Source: Algoriphagus marinus
Lineage (GTDB): Bacteria; Bacteroidota; Bacteroidia; Cytophagales; Cyclobacteriaceae
NCBI RefSeq assembly: GCF_001936475.1
Contig: NZ_MSPQ01000014.1
Span: 88,290 to 152,289 of the forward strand
DNA: 64,000 nucleotides
Direction of reading: 5' to 3'
Under the pieces are notes generated by a model that saw only the letters and a program-made list of their open reading frames with translations, made no database searches and was not told where the DNA came from. A program made the position numbers and the translations under genes. Of the stretch, positions 34,236 to 42,759 are shown in pieces. How positions within the stretch are numbered: the first letter of the stretch is position 1; every line of letters starts with the position of its first letter.

Positions 34236-36536
34236 CTAAAGTATAAATAGATTTTCCGAAATGTCTCTCCGATATGCCTTTATACTTGGCCCAGAAGCCA
34301 CATTAAAGCGAAACATAAATATCTCTTGATTCTTCAATTCTTTATTGAACAAAGTATTTAATTTCTTCTTGAGAGTTTGGATTGCCATCAATTCTGATTC
34401 TGAATAACCATTATTCTTCTCTTGGTTTACCCGATGAAAAATAAATAAAGAAGCAGAAATAGGTTGAAAGCTAAATCCATCTTGATTGGCTTTAATCCAA
34501 ATTCTTTGCAAGGTAGCTCCAGAATTCAAATAAGCTTCAGGGCTAAACTCTTTTGCTTGTATCATCATCACCGCAGAGGCCGAAAGTAATGTTTTATCCG
34601 AAATTTTAGCTAATCCTTTCCCTAAATCAAATTTTCTAAAAAGCTCCATTGTCCCCGGATCTCTAATCAAACCCATCACCATTTGATCTGTTTTAGAAAG
34701 TTCGAGCGTAGCTATGTCTATGCCGTCTTTGGTATCGATTGCTTCTTGCTCAGACCATCTAACTTCGCTAACAAAATCTTTGTAACCCTGAGAATGAAAT
34801 AATCTGATACGATCCATCCCACCAATTACTTCGTTCAAAGATTTTAGATCTTCCAAACTTGAAATTGACTCTACGATAGCACCACTATTCCTTGCTATAT
34901 CCTCATATTCAATTAATTTTTCACTTTCTATTTCTACCCGATCTTCGTTTCTGCGATTTGTGGTACGGAGCTGGATTCCAGTAGCTAAGTTGTTAAATGG
35001 CACTTCTAGTGATTTTTCCGATTTTGACTCGAAAATTACAGAAGCAATTAACTCCTCATCGAAAGATTTAATCCGATTTACCACCCTAATGGCAATTCCT
35101 TCTGAAGCAGTTGCTAGTCTAAGATTTTCCAGAGCTGCACCAAAGGCGATTAAAGAACCTGTCCCTTTATAATCTAATAAGGAGAAACTACGTCTTTTAT
35201 CGTGAAGCAAATGTAAAACCCCCTTTTGGTCAAGAATCCAAATCCAAGGCTGACAATTTCCGCCTGAAGGAGCCAAATTTGCCAGAGATACGAATTTCTC
35301 AATTTCTTGAGAGGAAATTTTTAATGCCGATTCAAGCTCATCAGATGGTAGAAGATCTAAAAAATAAGATTTTGGAAGAGGCTCCGAACCTTCCTCTTTT
35401 TCTTCTTTTTTACCGTTAATTTTAATTATATCATCCAAATCTACATAATACCTCCCTGATTCGACATTTTCATTTAAAAGTAATTTTCTCCCAACATGGG
35501 CTACCGTAGCGCCACCAAGATATACGGCTGAAGCCAATTGAGGCCAAGAAGAAATAGTTTGATTGATTTCAAGTAAAGACGCTTTCATTCGGCTGGAAAT
35601 CGTGGACGAACCAGTAATTTTCAAACCAATACTTACTTTTTGATTTTGAGTCAGATTTTTAAGGTCCTCATGCTGTATATCTCCCATCGCACCATGGAGC
35701 AGTGGTCGATCTGGCTCCAAGTCAAATCGCTCCACATCTAGCATTCCTCGATCTGATGTTTCCATCAAAACTGGAATTCTAAAGCTTTTTGCCTGCTCCC
35801 TTGCAAGAATTTTGATGTCAAGACTATCACATTCATCTATCAATAAATCAAGCTTACCGTCTTTAGTAAGGAAATCATCAATATTTGAATTTGATATGCC
35901 TTCGCGATAAAGGGTAAGCTTTAGATATGGATCAATTTCTGATATTTCCCGAGCAGCAATTATTACTTTTTCAATACCAAAATCAAGTATGCCAGCTTTG
36001 ATCCTATTTAGATTACTTAATTCAAGAGTATCAAAATCTGCCAATCGAAGTTCACCACAGCTTCGCTCCAAAGCAATAGTTAAGGCTATACTTTGTCCAA
36101 CAGAAAGTCCTATTATTCCGATTTTTTTCTTGGAAAGTTCCTTTTGTTCAAATGGCGTGATTTTATAATTATTTCGCTGTGTCCTTACAAAAATAAAATC
36201 CTCTTCCGGGAGTAACCGTACAACTTTTGCTTTCCAGGGGTAATAGATCCAATTGCCAAAATTTGATCTTGGATTTTCTTGAAAAAAAGCAGGAACCATA
36301 TCCCAAATCTCCTTATCGGAAAGCGAATTACCAGCATTTCGAGCTTTTAAAAGCTCAAAAACTTGATGATCAAGTTTATCGATAAACTGGACAAAGGAAT
36401 TGGTTTTTAATTTTTCAATTTCATCAATATCTTCTTGACAATTCAACTTATAAATCGACGGATAAGATTGATCTTCATAATCAACTTCTGATTTTTCAAA
36501 CATTTGCAAAGAAGGTAATCGGGTGATATTTGACAT
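34236..36536 (-). CDS. ThiF/E1-like and nitroreductase fusion (Rv1355c family)
   Basis: The 766-residue protein joins an adenylating E1/ThiF domain (about 136-350: IIGLSVGQSIALTIA nucleotide loop, LADFDTLELSNLNR at 165-178, DECDSLD at 234-240) to an FMN nitroreductase-like domain (about 405-760: LAPSGGNCQPWIW at 421-433). A helical region (1-130) precedes them. The E1 part has no CxxC zinc pairs and no obvious transfer cysteine, so it may only adenylate its substrate. M. tuberculosis Rv1355c (called MoeY by similarity) has the same fusion, with unproven function; no molybdopterin genes are nearby here. It heads a four-gene operon with 1-nt spacing. Confidence 0.85.
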   Translation of the reverse strand: MSNITRLPSLQMFEKSEVDYEDQSYPSIYKLNCQEDIDEIEKLKTNSFVQFIDKLDHQVFELLKARNAGNSLSDKEIWDMVPAFFQENPRSNFGNWIYYPWKAKVVRLLPEEDFIFVRTQRNNYKITPFEQKELSKKKIGIIGLSVGQSIALTIALERSCGELRLADFDTLELSNLNRIKAGILDFGIEKVIIAAREISEIDPYLKLTLYREGISNSNIDDFLTKDGKLDLLIDECDSLDIKILAREQAKSFRIPVLMETSDRGMLDVERFDLEPDRPLLHGAMGDIQHEDLKNLTQNQKVSIGLKITGSSTISSRMKASLLEINQTISSWPQLASAVYLGGATVAHVGRKLLLNENVESGRYYVDLDDIIKINGKKEEKEEGSEPLPKSYFLDLLPSDELESALKISSQEIEKFVSLANLAPSGGNCQPWIWILDQKGVLHLLHDKRRSFSLLDYKGTGSLIAFGAALENLRLATASEGIAIRVVNRIKSFDEELIASVIFESKSEKSLEVPFNNLATGIQLRTTNRRNEDRVEIESEKLIEYEDIARNSGAIVESISSLEDLKSLNEVIGGMDRIRLFHSQGYKDFVSEVRWSEQEAIDTKDGIDIATLELSKTDQMVMGLIRDPGTMELFRKFDLGKGLAKISDKTLLSASAVMMIQAKEFSPEAYLNSGATLQRIWIKANQDGFSFQPISASLFIFHRVNQEKNNGYSESELMAIQTLKKKLNTLFNKELKNQEIFMFRFNVASGPSIKAYRRDISENLFIL

Positions 36537-36550
36537 AAAGTTAATTTTTT

Positions 36551-36580
36551 CAACTATAAATCAAATTAAAAGCCTTGCAA
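36551..36580 (-). promoter_or_regulatory. Candidate promoter of the Rv1355c-type operon
   Basis: On the minus strand TTG (36578-36580), a 19-bp spacer and TATAGTTG (36551-36558, 7 of 8 to TAnnTTTG) fit a Bacteroidota promoter. The leader would be very short. The rest of the 174-bp divergent gap is AT-rich without further signal. Confidence 0.35.
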
Positions 36581-36710
36581 TTTTTATTTTTTCACCAAAA
36601 ATATTTTTAAAAAAAGAAGAAGTTAAAAAGACATCTTTAAATCTTGGTTTTTACTTGAAAAAAACTCTAATTTTAGAACACTATTTATATACTTCCGCGA
36701 AATTTGTCAG

Positions 36711-37184
36711 ATGGAATCCAAACCTGAAGAAAAAATAAAAATCCTGTACGTTGATGACGAAGAAAATAATCTTCAAGCATTTAAAGCTACTTTTAGACGC
36801 GATTATAAGATTTTTTTGGCTATAGGAGCCAGCGAGGCAAGACAGATATTGAAGGATGAAGAGATCGATTTGATTATTACTGATCAAAGAATGCCAGAAG
36901 AAACTGGAGTAGAATTCTTAGAATCCATCATTCCGATTTACCCTGATCCGATCAGGGTTTTACTGACAGGATATACTGATATTCAAGCTGTTATTGACGC
37001 AATCAACAAAGGTCAAGTGTATCATTACCTGACTAAGCCTTGGGAAGAGGATTACTTAAGGACTGTTATCAAAAATGCTTTCGAAGTATATACGCTTAGA
37101 CGCGAGAATGAGCGATTAACTCAAGCATTGATCAAAGCTAACGAGCAGTTAGAATTTCTGCTTCGGCAAAATCTCCTCTCCTAA
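36711..37184 (+). CDS. Stand-alone receiver domain protein
   Basis: The 157-residue protein is a receiver (about 8-130, Asp58 in LIITDQRMPE, with RVLLTGYTDIQAVIDAINKG and the lysine in LTKPW) followed by a short C-terminal coiled coil (ENERLTQALIKANEQLEFLL, trimmed). It has no DNA-binding or enzymatic output. The receiver is closely similar to that of the hybrid at 30336-31421 and belongs to the RpfG-like group. It is divergent from the Rv1355c-type operon and probably takes phosphate from its kinases. Confidence 0.9.
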   Translation: MESKPEEKIKILYVDDEENNLQAFKATFRRDYKIFLAIGASEARQILKDEEIDLIITDQRMPEETGVEFLESIIPIYPDPIRVLLTGYTDIQAVIDAINKGQVYHYLTKPWEEDYLRTVIKNAFEVYTLRRENERLTQALIKANEQLEFLLRQNLLS

Positions 37185-37187
37185 TTC

Positions 37188-38399
37188 TTAGTATCTAGCC
37201 GCCAGCAGCAATTGAAGTTCTTTGTGATTTAATCCAAATTTCCTTCCAAGATGGGCATTGGTTAGACTTCCTCTGTACGTATAAACCCCTCTGAGAAACC
37301 ATTTGTAATTAAAAATCATTTCTTCGGCCCCTCTGAGATCGGCCATTTGAAGAATTATTGGTGTAAAAATATTACTTAAAGAATAGGATGCTGTTCGAGC
37401 TACCCTGGAAGCGATATTCGGAACACAATAGTGAATAATATCATAAACTGAATAAACAGGGTTTTCATGTGTCGTCATTCTAGATGTTTCGATACAGCCA
37501 CCTTGATCAATAGAAACGTCAATGATTATACTGCCGTGCATCATATTGGCGACCATCTCTTCACTTACGACGATCTTATTTCTACCCTTTTCTTCACGCA
37601 AAGCACCAATGACTACATCTGCTTCTGAAAGCGCTTGATTTAAACTGAAATTATCAATAGTCGAAGTATAGATCTGCTGACCTAGCAGCTGTTTTAATCT
37701 TCTGAGTTTATAGATATGGTTATCAAAAACTTTTATCGAAGCCCCTAAACCCAATGCTGTACGAGCAGCATATTCGGCCACAGTTCCCGAGCCAATAATC
37801 ACTACTTGCGTCGGCGGCACCCCTGTCACACCACCCATAATAAGCCCTTTGCCATCATTTACACTGGAAAGATATTCAGATGCGATAAGCATAACTGTAC
37901 TTCCGGCTATTTCTGACATGGCACGTACCACAGGCATCCCCCCTACCTTATCTTCCAAGTACTCAAAAGCTGTAGCAGTGATTTTTTTCTCATTCAAGGC
38001 TTCAATGAACTCTTTGTTTTGACGTCCAAGTTGAAGTGCAGAAATCAGACAGCTTCCTTGGGTCATAAAACCAATCTCTTCTAAAGAGGGAGGATCAACT
38101 TTCAAAACTACTTGAGCTGCAAAAACCTCTTTTCTGGAATAGGAAACTTTTGCACCTGCATCTGAATAATCCTGGTCAGAAAATTTTGCACTGGTACCCA
38201 CCCCAGATTCTACTACCACTTGTATCCCATTATTGGTCAAGAGTCCTACAGACTCTGGAGTAATTGCAACTCGCTTCTCTTGATTTGATATTTCTTTAGG
38301 AAGGCCAACAGTCAATTGATGCTCATTCTTATGAACTTTCGCTGGTGATTCCTTTGGGATGATTCCTACCGCGGCAAGAGGGGTGGTTTCAGCTGGCAT
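37188..38399 (-). CDS. ald: Alanine dehydrogenase
   Basis: The 403-residue enzyme of the AlaDH/PNT family interconverts alanine and pyruvate plus ammonia with NAD. Visible features: GLPKEISNQEKRVAITPESV at the N-terminus (substrate lobe), the NAD loop VVIIGSGTVAEYAARTALGLG, and DVSIDQGGCIETSRMTTHENP. About 30 extra N-terminal residues compared with the usual 370 match the Bacteroidota form. It overlaps tsaE by 11 nt, in the ald-tsaE-porX order common in the phylum. Confidence 0.9.
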   Translation of the reverse strand: MPAETTPLAAVGIIPKESPAKVHKNEHQLTVGLPKEISNQEKRVAITPESVGLLTNNGIQVVVESGVGTSAKFSDQDYSDAGAKVSYSRKEVFAAQVVLKVDPPSLEEIGFMTQGSCLISALQLGRQNKEFIEALNEKKITATAFEYLEDKVGGMPVVRAMSEIAGSTVMLIASEYLSSVNDGKGLIMGGVTGVPPTQVVIIGSGTVAEYAARTALGLGASIKVFDNHIYKLRRLKQLLGQQIYTSTIDNFSLNQALSEADVVIGALREEKGRNKIVVSEEMVANMMHGSIIIDVSIDQGGCIETSRMTTHENPVYSVYDIIHYCVPNIASRVARTASYSLSNIFTPIILQMADLRGAEEMIFNYKWFLRGVYTYRGSLTNAHLGRKFGLNHKELQLLLAARY

Positions 38400-38820
38400 T
38401 ATTGATATGTTGTAGGTTAAGGGTTCGTTTTTCGTCTGAATCAGATGTGATTCTAATCAGGAAAAATTGATCAGGTAGAAATCGGGCAATTTGCTCTGCC
38501 CATTCTAACCAACAATAATTTCCACTATAAAAATACTCTTCTATTCCAATATCCAATGCTTCCATAGGATCTTCTATTCGATAAAAGTCAAAATGGTAAA
38601 AGGATTGGGAGGCCTCATTTTCATAGTGATTGACAATCCCAAATGTAGGACTGCTTACCTGATCCTGAATTCCAAAAACATTAGCTAAAGCTTTGATTAA
38701 AGTTGTTTTTCCAGCCCCCATTTCTCCCTGGAAAATCCAGATTTTCTCATCATGAGCTTCAGAAACAATCATTTTAGCTGCAGTTTCAATCTCTTGCAGC
38801 GAATAAGAATAGTGAATCAC
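38389..38820 (-). CDS. tsaE: tRNA threonylcarbamoyladenosine ATPase
   Basis: The 143-residue ATPase is a subunit of the machinery that makes the t6A modification next to the anticodon of ANN-decoding tRNAs, working with TsaB, TsaC and TsaD. Walker A is FQGEMGAGKTTLIKAL (about 31-46); SSPTFGIVNHYE and HFDFYRIEDPMEALDIGIEEY complete the signature. Length is normal. Overlap with ald implies co-transcription; porX is 9 bp upstream. Confidence 0.95.
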   Translation of the reverse strand: MIHYSYSLQEIETAAKMIVSEAHDEKIWIFQGEMGAGKTTLIKALANVFGIQDQVSSPTFGIVNHYENEASQSFYHFDFYRIEDPMEALDIGIEEYFYSGNYCWLEWAEQIARFLPDQFFLIRITSDSDEKRTLNLQHINNAS

Positions 38821-38829
38821 TTCTGTTAA

Positions 38830-40386
38830 TTATTTTGGCGTAAGGTGCACAATCGGCACAATCATCTCCTCCAAAGATACACCACCATGCTGGAAAGTGT
38901 CCTTATAGAAGTTCACATAATAATTGTAATTATTGGGGTATGCAAAAAAGTAATCCTCCACTGCAAAAACATAACTAGACGAGACATTCAATTTGGGGAG
39001 TTTTGCTTCCTCTGGCTTGCGGATTTCAAAAACTTTTCCAGCTTCAAAATTTAGATTTTTACCTTGCTTATACCTTAAATTTGTAGTCACATTTTTGTCT
39101 CCGACAATTCGATAGGGTTTATTCACACGCTTTGTACCATGGTCAGTGGTTATAATTACCTCTGCTCCAGCAGCATGGATTTTTTTGATCAATTCAAAAA
39201 GTGAAGAGTGTTCAAACCAGCTAGTAGTAAGAGATCGATAGGCAGACTCATCAGGTGCGAGCTCCCGAATCATTTTCATATCTGTCCTCGCATGAGACAC
39301 CATATCTACAAAATTATAAACAAGGACATTTAAGTCATTTTGAAGAAAAGTATGAAACTGTTCCAAAACTGCTTTACCCTGATAAGACTGAATGATTTTA
39401 TTGTAAGAAAACTTAATTGGTAATCTGTTTTTCTCCAGATTAACTCTAATCCAATCTTCCTCGAAGTTGTTTTTTCCCTCATCCGAATCTTCATCTTCCC
39501 AGAAGTTTGGATAGAATCTAGCCATATCAAGAGGCATCATCCCGCTAAACAAAGCATTTCTAGCAAATGCGGTGGTAGTAGGAAGAATACTATAATAAGT
39601 GTCTTTTTCTTTTAGATTAAAGTAAGGTGTGATTAAGGACTCTATGTCCTCCCACTGATCCAACCTGAAATTGTCTATCACAATAAAAAACAAAGGCTTT
39701 TTTTCTTTAAGGTGTGGGAAGACCTTCTTTTTCATCACCTGAGGAGAAAGAATAGGTTTTTCCTGATTTCTTTCCTCCATCCAGCTTAGATAGTTTTCCT
39801 TTATGAATTTTGAAAAATTAGCATTCGCTTCGATTTTTTGAGATTCCAAGACCTGAAGCATACTTTTATTTTCAGTATTATCAATCTCCATTTCCCAGTA
39901 AGTGAGTTTTCGATAGATATCCGCCCAGTCTTGATGATCTTCTGCATCACCAAAAGCCATGCTTAAATTCATGAAATCCTGCTGATAACTTTGAGTAGTA
40001 CGCTCATCAATGAGTTGCTTGTTTTGCAACAATTTTTTTACGGAAAGCAGGATCTGACTTGGATTGATTGGCTTGATCAAATAATCAGCTATTTTACCAC
40101 CGATTGCATCATCCATGATATGTTCCTCTTCACTTTTGGTAATCATTACCACAGGTATTTGAGGTTTCAAAAGTTTGATCTGCTGCAATGTCTCCAAACC
40201 GGTCATCCCAGGCATCATTTCATCAAGGAAAATGACATCAAAATTTTTATTTTCAACTTCTTCTATTGCATCTACGCCTGAGTTGACTGTAGTGATCTCG
40301 TATCCCCGTTGTTCTAGAAAAAGAATATGGGGTTTAAGCAGATCAATTTCATCGTCCGCCCAGAGAATTGTAAATTTTTGAGACAT
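38830..40386 (-). CDS. porX: PorX: response regulator with PglZ phosphatase domain
   Basis: The 518-residue regulator of the type IX secretion system has a receiver (1-120, Asp55 in VIFLDEMMPG), a helical linker (about 125-215) and a PglZ/alkaline-phosphatase-like domain (about 220-518: FFIVIDNFRLDQWE, ILPTTTAFARNALFSGMMP, ITTDHGTKRVNKP carry the metal and nucleophile motifs). In Porphyromonas and Flavobacterium PorX pairs with kinase PorY and can hydrolyse oligonucleotides. No porY or por structural genes are in the window. Confidence 0.95.
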   Translation of the reverse strand: MSQKFTILWADDEIDLLKPHILFLEQRGYEITTVNSGVDAIEEVENKNFDVIFLDEMMPGMTGLETLQQIKLLKPQIPVVMITKSEEEHIMDDAIGGKIADYLIKPINPSQILLSVKKLLQNKQLIDERTTQSYQQDFMNLSMAFGDAEDHQDWADIYRKLTYWEMEIDNTENKSMLQVLESQKIEANANFSKFIKENYLSWMEERNQEKPILSPQVMKKKVFPHLKEKKPLFFIVIDNFRLDQWEDIESLITPYFNLKEKDTYYSILPTTTAFARNALFSGMMPLDMARFYPNFWEDEDSDEGKNNFEEDWIRVNLEKNRLPIKFSYNKIIQSYQGKAVLEQFHTFLQNDLNVLVYNFVDMVSHARTDMKMIRELAPDESAYRSLTTSWFEHSSLFELIKKIHAAGAEVIITTDHGTKRVNKPYRIVGDKNVTTNLRYKQGKNLNFEAGKVFEIRKPEEAKLPKLNVSSSYVFAVEDYFFAYPNNYNYYVNFYKDTFQHGGVSLEEMIVPIVHLTPK

Positions 40387-40446
40387 ATCAGTTCCTGTTT
40401 CTTTTTAAAATTATAATTACTTTTGAGTGAAACAAAAGAGGCCTAA

Positions 40447-41679
40447 TTGAAAAGCCAGAAAATACTAAACGACCCTGTTTACGGATTTATCACCATCCCG
40501 AGTGAGTTGATTTTTACCATTATTGACCATCCTTATTTCCAAAGGCTTCGAAGGATAAAGCAGCTTGGACTGACTGATTTCGTCTATCCGGGAGCGCTTC
40601 ATACTCGCTTTCATCATGCTATCGGTGCAATGCACTTGATGAGTATTACACTTGACAATCTACGCATAAAAGGCACAGAAATCTCTGAAGAGGAATACGA
40701 AGCATCACTTATTGCTATTCTATTGCACGATATTGGTCACGGCCCATTTTCCCATGCTCTAGAATATAGCCTACTTAAAGGAGTTCACCATGAAGAGCTT
40801 TCCCTTCTAGGTATTGAACTCCTGAATCGAGAACTAGGAGGTAAATTAGCTCTTACTTTAAGAATATTTAAGAATCAGTACGAAAGGAAATTTTTTCATC
40901 AATTAGTATCCAGCCAATTAGACATTGACAGATTGGATTACCTTCAGCGGGATTGCTTCTTTACCGGGGTATCAGAAGGCACCATCGGCGCAGACCGGAT
41001 CATCAAAATGATGGATGTGAAAAATGACCAGGTCGTCATTGAGGAGAAAGGGATTTACTCTATCGAAAATTTCCTGAGTGCCCGTAGACTCATGTATTGG
41101 CAGGTATACCTTCACAAAACAACAGTTAGTGCAGAGAAAATGCTGATCAATTTGATCAACAGAGCAAAAATGCTCCGCCAATCCGGGACTAAATTCGTCC
41201 TAACAGAAGAGTTTGATTTCTTCTTGTTGCATGAGTTAAAGCTGGATGATTTTAAAGCAAATGATTCGCTTCTTCCAATGTTTTTAGAATTGGATGACTT
41301 TGATATTTGGGGAGCAATTAAGCTTTGGAAAAACCATCCGGATTATGTTCTGCGGAATATTTCGAGAATGTTTCTCACGCGAAACCTTTTTAAAATCAAC
41401 TTCTCCAACGAACCTTTTTCTGCAGAAGAAATCAATCAGATGCAAGAAAAGACAATCGAGAAGCTCGAAATTCCTTCCGAGGACATTGACTTTTTCTTTT
41501 CTTATGGGACTGTAAGTAACTACGGTTATTTGGCAAAGGAGCGAATTAATATCCTGACGAAAAAAGGAAAGGTAATAGATGTCGCTCAAGCGGCAGATTT
41601 ACCAAACATCAAAGTAATGAGCAAAATCGTAGAGAAACATTACGTTTGTAAAGCCAAAAGCGTAAATTTAAACTATTAA
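40447..41679 (+). CDS. HD-domain phosphohydrolase (dGTPase/SAMHD1-like)
   Basis: The 410-residue protein has the HD superfamily layout: NDPVYGFITIP, LRRIKQLGLTDFVYPGALHTRFHHAIGAMHLM (split by landmarks), HDIGHGPFSHALE (metal His-Asp), and SSQLDIDRLDYLQRDCFFTGV, the second metal Asp. The family cleaves dNTPs or other phosphates. The start is TTG at 40447; no ATG precedes the conserved N-terminus. It is divergent from porX (60 bp apart) and begins the lpx run, 18 bp before lpxD. Confidence 0.9.
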   Translation: MKSQKILNDPVYGFITIPSELIFTIIDHPYFQRLRRIKQLGLTDFVYPGALHTRFHHAIGAMHLMSITLDNLRIKGTEISEEEYEASLIAILLHDIGHGPFSHALEYSLLKGVHHEELSLLGIELLNRELGGKLALTLRIFKNQYERKFFHQLVSSQLDIDRLDYLQRDCFFTGVSEGTIGADRIIKMMDVKNDQVVIEEKGIYSIENFLSARRLMYWQVYLHKTTVSAEKMLINLINRAKMLRQSGTKFVLTEEFDFFLLHELKLDDFKANDSLLPMFLELDDFDIWGAIKLWKNHPDYVLRNISRMFLTRNLFKINFSNEPFSAEEINQMQEKTIEKLEIPSEDIDFFFSYGTVSNYGYLAKERINILTKKGKVIDVAQAADLPNIKVMSKIVEKHYVCKAKSVNLNY

Positions 41680-41697
41680 ATGAATTAAGAGGAAAAT

Positions 41698-42720
41698 ATG
41701 GAGTTTTCACTTGCACAGATAGCCACCATTCTTCATGGAAAAGTGGAAGGTGATGAAAATCAAAAGGTATTTAGATTAGACAAAATCCAGGAAGGCAAAC
41801 CGGGAGGAATAAGTTTTTTGTCAAATGAAAAATATACCCCTTTCATTTATGAAACTGAAGCGACAGCTGTGATCGTGTCTGAAGACTTTCTGGCAAAAAA
41901 GCCCCTCAAAACAAATATAATCCGAGTCAAGGATGCTTACAATGGCTTCACCATGCTCCTTGAGGCATATTCGATGATGATCAAATCGGGAAAAGAAGGC
42001 ATAGAAGAGCCTTCTTATATGGACCCAACGAGTAATACTGGTTCTCAAATTTACCGGGGTGCTTTTTCTTATATCGGAAAAGATTGCCAAATAGGTACTA
42101 ATGTAAAAATCTATCCACATGCATTTATAGGTGATCGGGTCAAACTTGGAGCAAATACAATAATTCATTCAGGAGCAAGAATTTGCGCCGATTCTGTAAT
42201 AGGTGAAAACTGTGAAATCCATCCCGGGGCAGTGATTGGATCAGATGGCTTTGGCTTTGCGCCACAGCCAGATGGGACTTATAAGGCAATTCCGCAGATT
42301 GGGAATGTAATCCTTGAAGATCAGGTCAGTGTGGGAGCTAATTCAACTATTGATTGTGCGACTATGGGGTCTACGATAATCCGCAAGGGAGTAAAAATTG
42401 ACAACCAAGTACAAATCGCTCATAATGTAATTATTGGAGAGAATACAGTTATAGCATCGCAGGCAGGAATATCAGGATCTACTGAAATTGGTAAAAACTG
42501 CATAATCGCAGGAAAAGCTGGAATCGTTGGCCATATAAAAATCGCAGACAATACTACCATAGGAGCAAATACAGGCATCAGTAGATCAATCGCAAAACCA
42601 AATCAGAAAATATTTGGATACATAGGTCTTGATCTAAAAAACTTTTTAAAGTCTTATTCAATTTTTAAAAATCTGGAAGGCTTGGAGAAGCGATTGAAAG
42701 AACTGGAAAAAAAGCAGTAA
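41698..42720 (+). CDS. lpxD: UDP-3-O-acylglucosamine N-acyltransferase
   Basis: The 340-residue LpxD adds the N-linked acyl chain in lipid A synthesis. The N-terminal uridine-binding domain (about 1-100, with GGISFLSNEKY) leads into a left-handed beta-helix of hexapeptide repeats (about 100-300; e.g. IGENCEIHPGAVIGSDGFGFA, split by repeat) carrying the catalytic His in VQIAHNVIIGE, and a C-terminal helix that ends RLKELEKKQ. It precedes lpxC-fabZ by 39 bp in an lpx operon. Confidence 0.96.
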   Translation: MEFSLAQIATILHGKVEGDENQKVFRLDKIQEGKPGGISFLSNEKYTPFIYETEATAVIVSEDFLAKKPLKTNIIRVKDAYNGFTMLLEAYSMMIKSGKEGIEEPSYMDPTSNTGSQIYRGAFSYIGKDCQIGTNVKIYPHAFIGDRVKLGANTIIHSGARICADSVIGENCEIHPGAVIGSDGFGFAPQPDGTYKAIPQIGNVILEDQVSVGANSTIDCATMGSTIIRKGVKIDNQVQIAHNVIIGENTVIASQAGISGSTEIGKNCIIAGKAGIVGHIKIADNTTIGANTGISRSIAKPNQKIFGYIGLDLKNFLKSYSIFKNLEGLEKRLKELEKKQ

Positions 42721-42759
42721 ATTTGCACCCTTTGCCAAGCTGAACGCTTTAACAATCAG

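Noticed and set aside
34236..36536. Molybdopterin synthase activation (MoeB/MoeY)
   Set aside because: No zinc cysteines, no moaD/moaE nearby and a fused nitroreductase domain; the molybdopterin role is not supported.
36711..37184. RpfG-type cyclic-di-GMP phosphodiesterase
   Set aside because: The receiver resembles RpfG receivers but no HD-GYP domain follows; the protein ends after a short coiled coil.
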